Assembly (NCBI GenBank): GCA_025964465.1
Contig: JAOPYS010000288.1
Coordinates: forward strand, 1 to 7,482
DNA: 7,482 nucleotides
Direction of reading: 5' to 3'
Origin: Thermoleophilia bacterium
GTDB lineage: Bacteria > Actinomycetota > Thermoleophilia > Gaiellales > SKUG01
A model generated the notes under the pieces. It did no database searches, was not told the DNA's origin, and saw only the letters and a list, made by a program, of their open reading frames with translations. This document shows positions 6,497 to 7,482 of the stretch, in pieces (the stretch's first letter is position 1; every line of letters begins with the position of its first letter). A program made the position numbers and the translations under genes.

Positions 6497-6535
6497 CCCC
6501 TGCGGCCAGCACAGGCCGTTGATGGGTCGCAGGGG
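6497..6535 (+). terminator. Candidate hairpin terminator after the secreted-protein gene
   Basis: CCCCTGCG (6497-6504) pairs perfectly with CGCAGGGG (6528-6535). The 23-nt loop contains a smaller GGCC-type stem (6504-6507 with 6514-6517) that competes for base 6504. The hairpin starts 9 nt after the TGA of the secreted-protein gene. No T-run follows, so it is a possible U-less terminator or a 3'-end stabiliser. The following 66 nt lead to the next gene. Confidence 0.4.
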
Positions 6536-6601
6536 CGACACGTGCCGTCGCGTCCGGAGCGGCACGACGAGGGTGAGGCGAACCCGATCGAGGACGCCGC
6601 C

Positions 6602-6958
6602 ATGCAGCTCGCCACCGCCACCGCCCGCCCGACCTCCTTCCAACGCCAGCTGGGCGAGGTCGTCGTCAAGCTCGAGGACGCGCTCCACTACGAGGACGAC
6701 ACGCCGAACGCCGACCGCACCTTCCGGGCGATCGACGAGGGCGTCGAGACGATCGGAACCGCCCTCGAGCGGAAGGCGTCGAGCGAGGCGAAGGACGATG
6801 CGCGCGACGCGGCGATCCTCCTCGGCGACTCGCGCGACGTCATCGGGACGAACTGGAGCCTCGAGCCCCCGCACGTCAGCCTCGGCTACGGGAACGTCGG
6901 GCGAGCCGGCGTGCGCGAGGCCGTCGACCTCCTCAAGCAGGCGATCGCCGAGGCGTGA
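6602..6958 (+). CDS. Hypothetical small acidic protein
   Basis: I do not recognise this 118-aa protein. It is acidic, soluble-looking and mostly helical by composition, with no signal peptide, membrane segment or cysteine. After a Thr/Ala-rich start, residues about 12-65 look like amphipathic helices (LGEVVVKLEDALHYEDD, then AIDEGVETIGTALERK). An Asp/Ala-rich stretch follows, then a loop with NWSLEPPHVSLGYGN, and a last helix VREAVDLLKQAIAEA. The ATG at 6602 was chosen because GAGGA (6590-6594) sits 7 nt upstream; an in-frame GTG at 6542 has no such site. Third positions are strongly G/C, supporting coding on this strand. It lies downstream of the secreted-protein gene, separated by a possible terminator, and converges on the Rel gene with 9 nt between stops. 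No function can be proposed. Confidence 0.75.
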   Translation: MQLATATARPTSFQRQLGEVVVKLEDALHYEDDTPNADRTFRAIDEGVETIGTALERKASSEAKDDARDAAILLGDSRDVIGTNWSLEPPHVSLGYGNVGRAGVREAVDLLKQAIAEA

Positions 6959-6967
6959 TGCCGCGCG

Positions 6968-7482
6968 TCAGCCGTTGCCGGGCGTGACACGGTAGGCGTC
7001 GAAGATCGATTCGACGTTGCGCAGCGCGGCCAGCAGGCTCTTGAGCACCGTGACGTCGCCGAGCTCCACCGTGAAGCGCTCCTTCACCATCTGGTCATCG
7101 ACCACGCCCTGGTGCTGCACGATGTTGCAGCCGTGCTCGGAGATGGTGCGGCTGATCTCCTCGAGCAGGCGCACGCGGTCCCATGCCTCGATCTGGATCT
7201 CGGCGCGGAACGCGGCGTCGGGCCGGCCCTCCCAGTGCACCGGGGTGAACCGCTCCGGGGTACGCTCGAGCGCGCGCACGTTGGGGCAGTCGCCGCGGTG
7301 GATGGTGATGCCGCGCCCGAGCGAGATGTAGCCCTTGATCGGGTCGCCGGGGACCGGCATGCAGCACTTGGCCATGCGCACCGCGACGCCGGCGGCGTCC
7401 TCGATGCCCTCGACGCGCACGCCGAAGTCGTCGCCCGACCGGATGTGGCGACGCTTCGTCGGCGGCAGGCCGGGCAGCGGCG
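6968..7482 (-). CDS. relA: RelA/SpoT-family (p)ppGpp synthetase/hydrolase, C-terminal part (5' end off window)
   Basis: The last 170 residues of a Rel protein, the stringent-response enzyme that makes and degrades (p)ppGpp in the cytosol and senses starvation on ribosomes. The frame is open through the right edge; the GTG at 7420 is internal, because conserved-looking sequence continues upstream (TKRRHIRSGDDFG). The zinc-finger-like (ZFD/RIS) domain is seen in VRMAKCCMPVPGDPIKGYIS and GITIHRGDCPNV, with the paired Cys, His and later Cys present. A C-terminal ACT/RRM domain follows (FRAEIQIEAWDRVRLLEEIS to VESIFDAYRV), where the protein ends after VTPGNG. These are the regulatory parts that contact the ribosome and tRNA. 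The catalytic HD and synthetase domains and the TGS domain are outside the window, so synthetase and hydrolase status cannot be checked. Actinobacterial homologs are usually single bifunctional enzymes named rel or relA. Confidence 0.95.
   Translation of the reverse strand, partial: PLPGLPPTKRRHIRSGDDFGVRVEGIEDAAGVAVRMAKCCMPVPGDPIKGYISLGRGITIHRGDCPNVRALERTPERFTPVHWEGRPDAAFRAEIQIEAWDRVRLLEEISRTISEHGCNIVQHQGVVDDQMVKERFTVELGDVTVLKSLLAALRNVESIFDAYRVTPGNG

Noticed and set aside
4185..6512. Very long open frame on the minus strand (775 codons) opposite the thioesterase and secreted-protein genes
   Set aside because: Arg/Gly/Ala-rich with no domains. It lies opposite two well-supported plus-strand genes with signal peptide, repeats and catalytic motifs; GC-rich DNA gives such antisense frames.
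6041..6874. 277-codon minus-strand frame over the end of the secreted protein and the 118-aa gene
   Set aside because: No recognisable domain and no ribosome site; the plus strand explains both regions better.

Overview
The window is GC-rich, densely coded bacterial chromosome. The gene content suggests a high-GC actinobacterium: a Rel/SpoT homolog with ZFD and ACT domains, an actinobacterial-style HIT protein, a HAMP-GGDEF-HD-GYP protein, and a start that looks leaderless. The secreted Delta-60 protein has flanking sequence that I associate with Thermoleophilia/Solirubrobacterales, but that placement is an inference from memory. I see no insertion sequences, phage genes, CRISPR arrays, tRNA or rRNA.

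Layout, left to right. (1) 1-1401 (+) is the 3' part of a c-di-GMP enzyme with HAMP, GGDEF and HD-GYP domains; its start and membrane segments lie left of the window. (2) 1405-2013 (-) is an unrecognised 202-aa single-pass membrane protein. It converges on gene 1 with only 3 nt between the stop codons. (3) 2116-4521 (+) is a tight three-gene operon, divergent from gene 2: a HIT-family nucleotide phosphorylase/hydrolase, a complete phosphomannomutase/phosphoglucomutase, and a hotdog acyl-CoA thioesterase. The three genes overlap by 11 and 4 nt, so translation is probably coupled. (4) 4510-4578 covers the end of the operon and holds two perfect 10-nt inverted repeats that interleave in pseudoknot order. 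(5) 4653-6488 (+) is a secreted 611-aa protein. Seven Delta-60-type repeats are arranged so that the N-terminal strand completes the last repeat, which predicts a closed seven-bladed beta-propeller. The propeller appears to be inserted into another extracellular domain. (6) 6602-6958 (+) is an unrecognised 118-aa acidic soluble protein with a strong ribosome binding site. (7) 6968-7482 (-) is the C-terminal part of a RelA/SpoT-family (p)ppGpp enzyme that runs off the right edge.

The genes look like ordinary chromosomal housekeeping and signalling genes (c-di-GMP, (p)ppGpp, dinucleotide metabolism, sugar-phosphate supply for the envelope) around one surface or secreted protein and two orphan proteins. 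I found no convincing new multi-gene system. The items most worth a second look are the interleaved hairpins at 4510-4578 and the permuted seven-repeat secreted protein.
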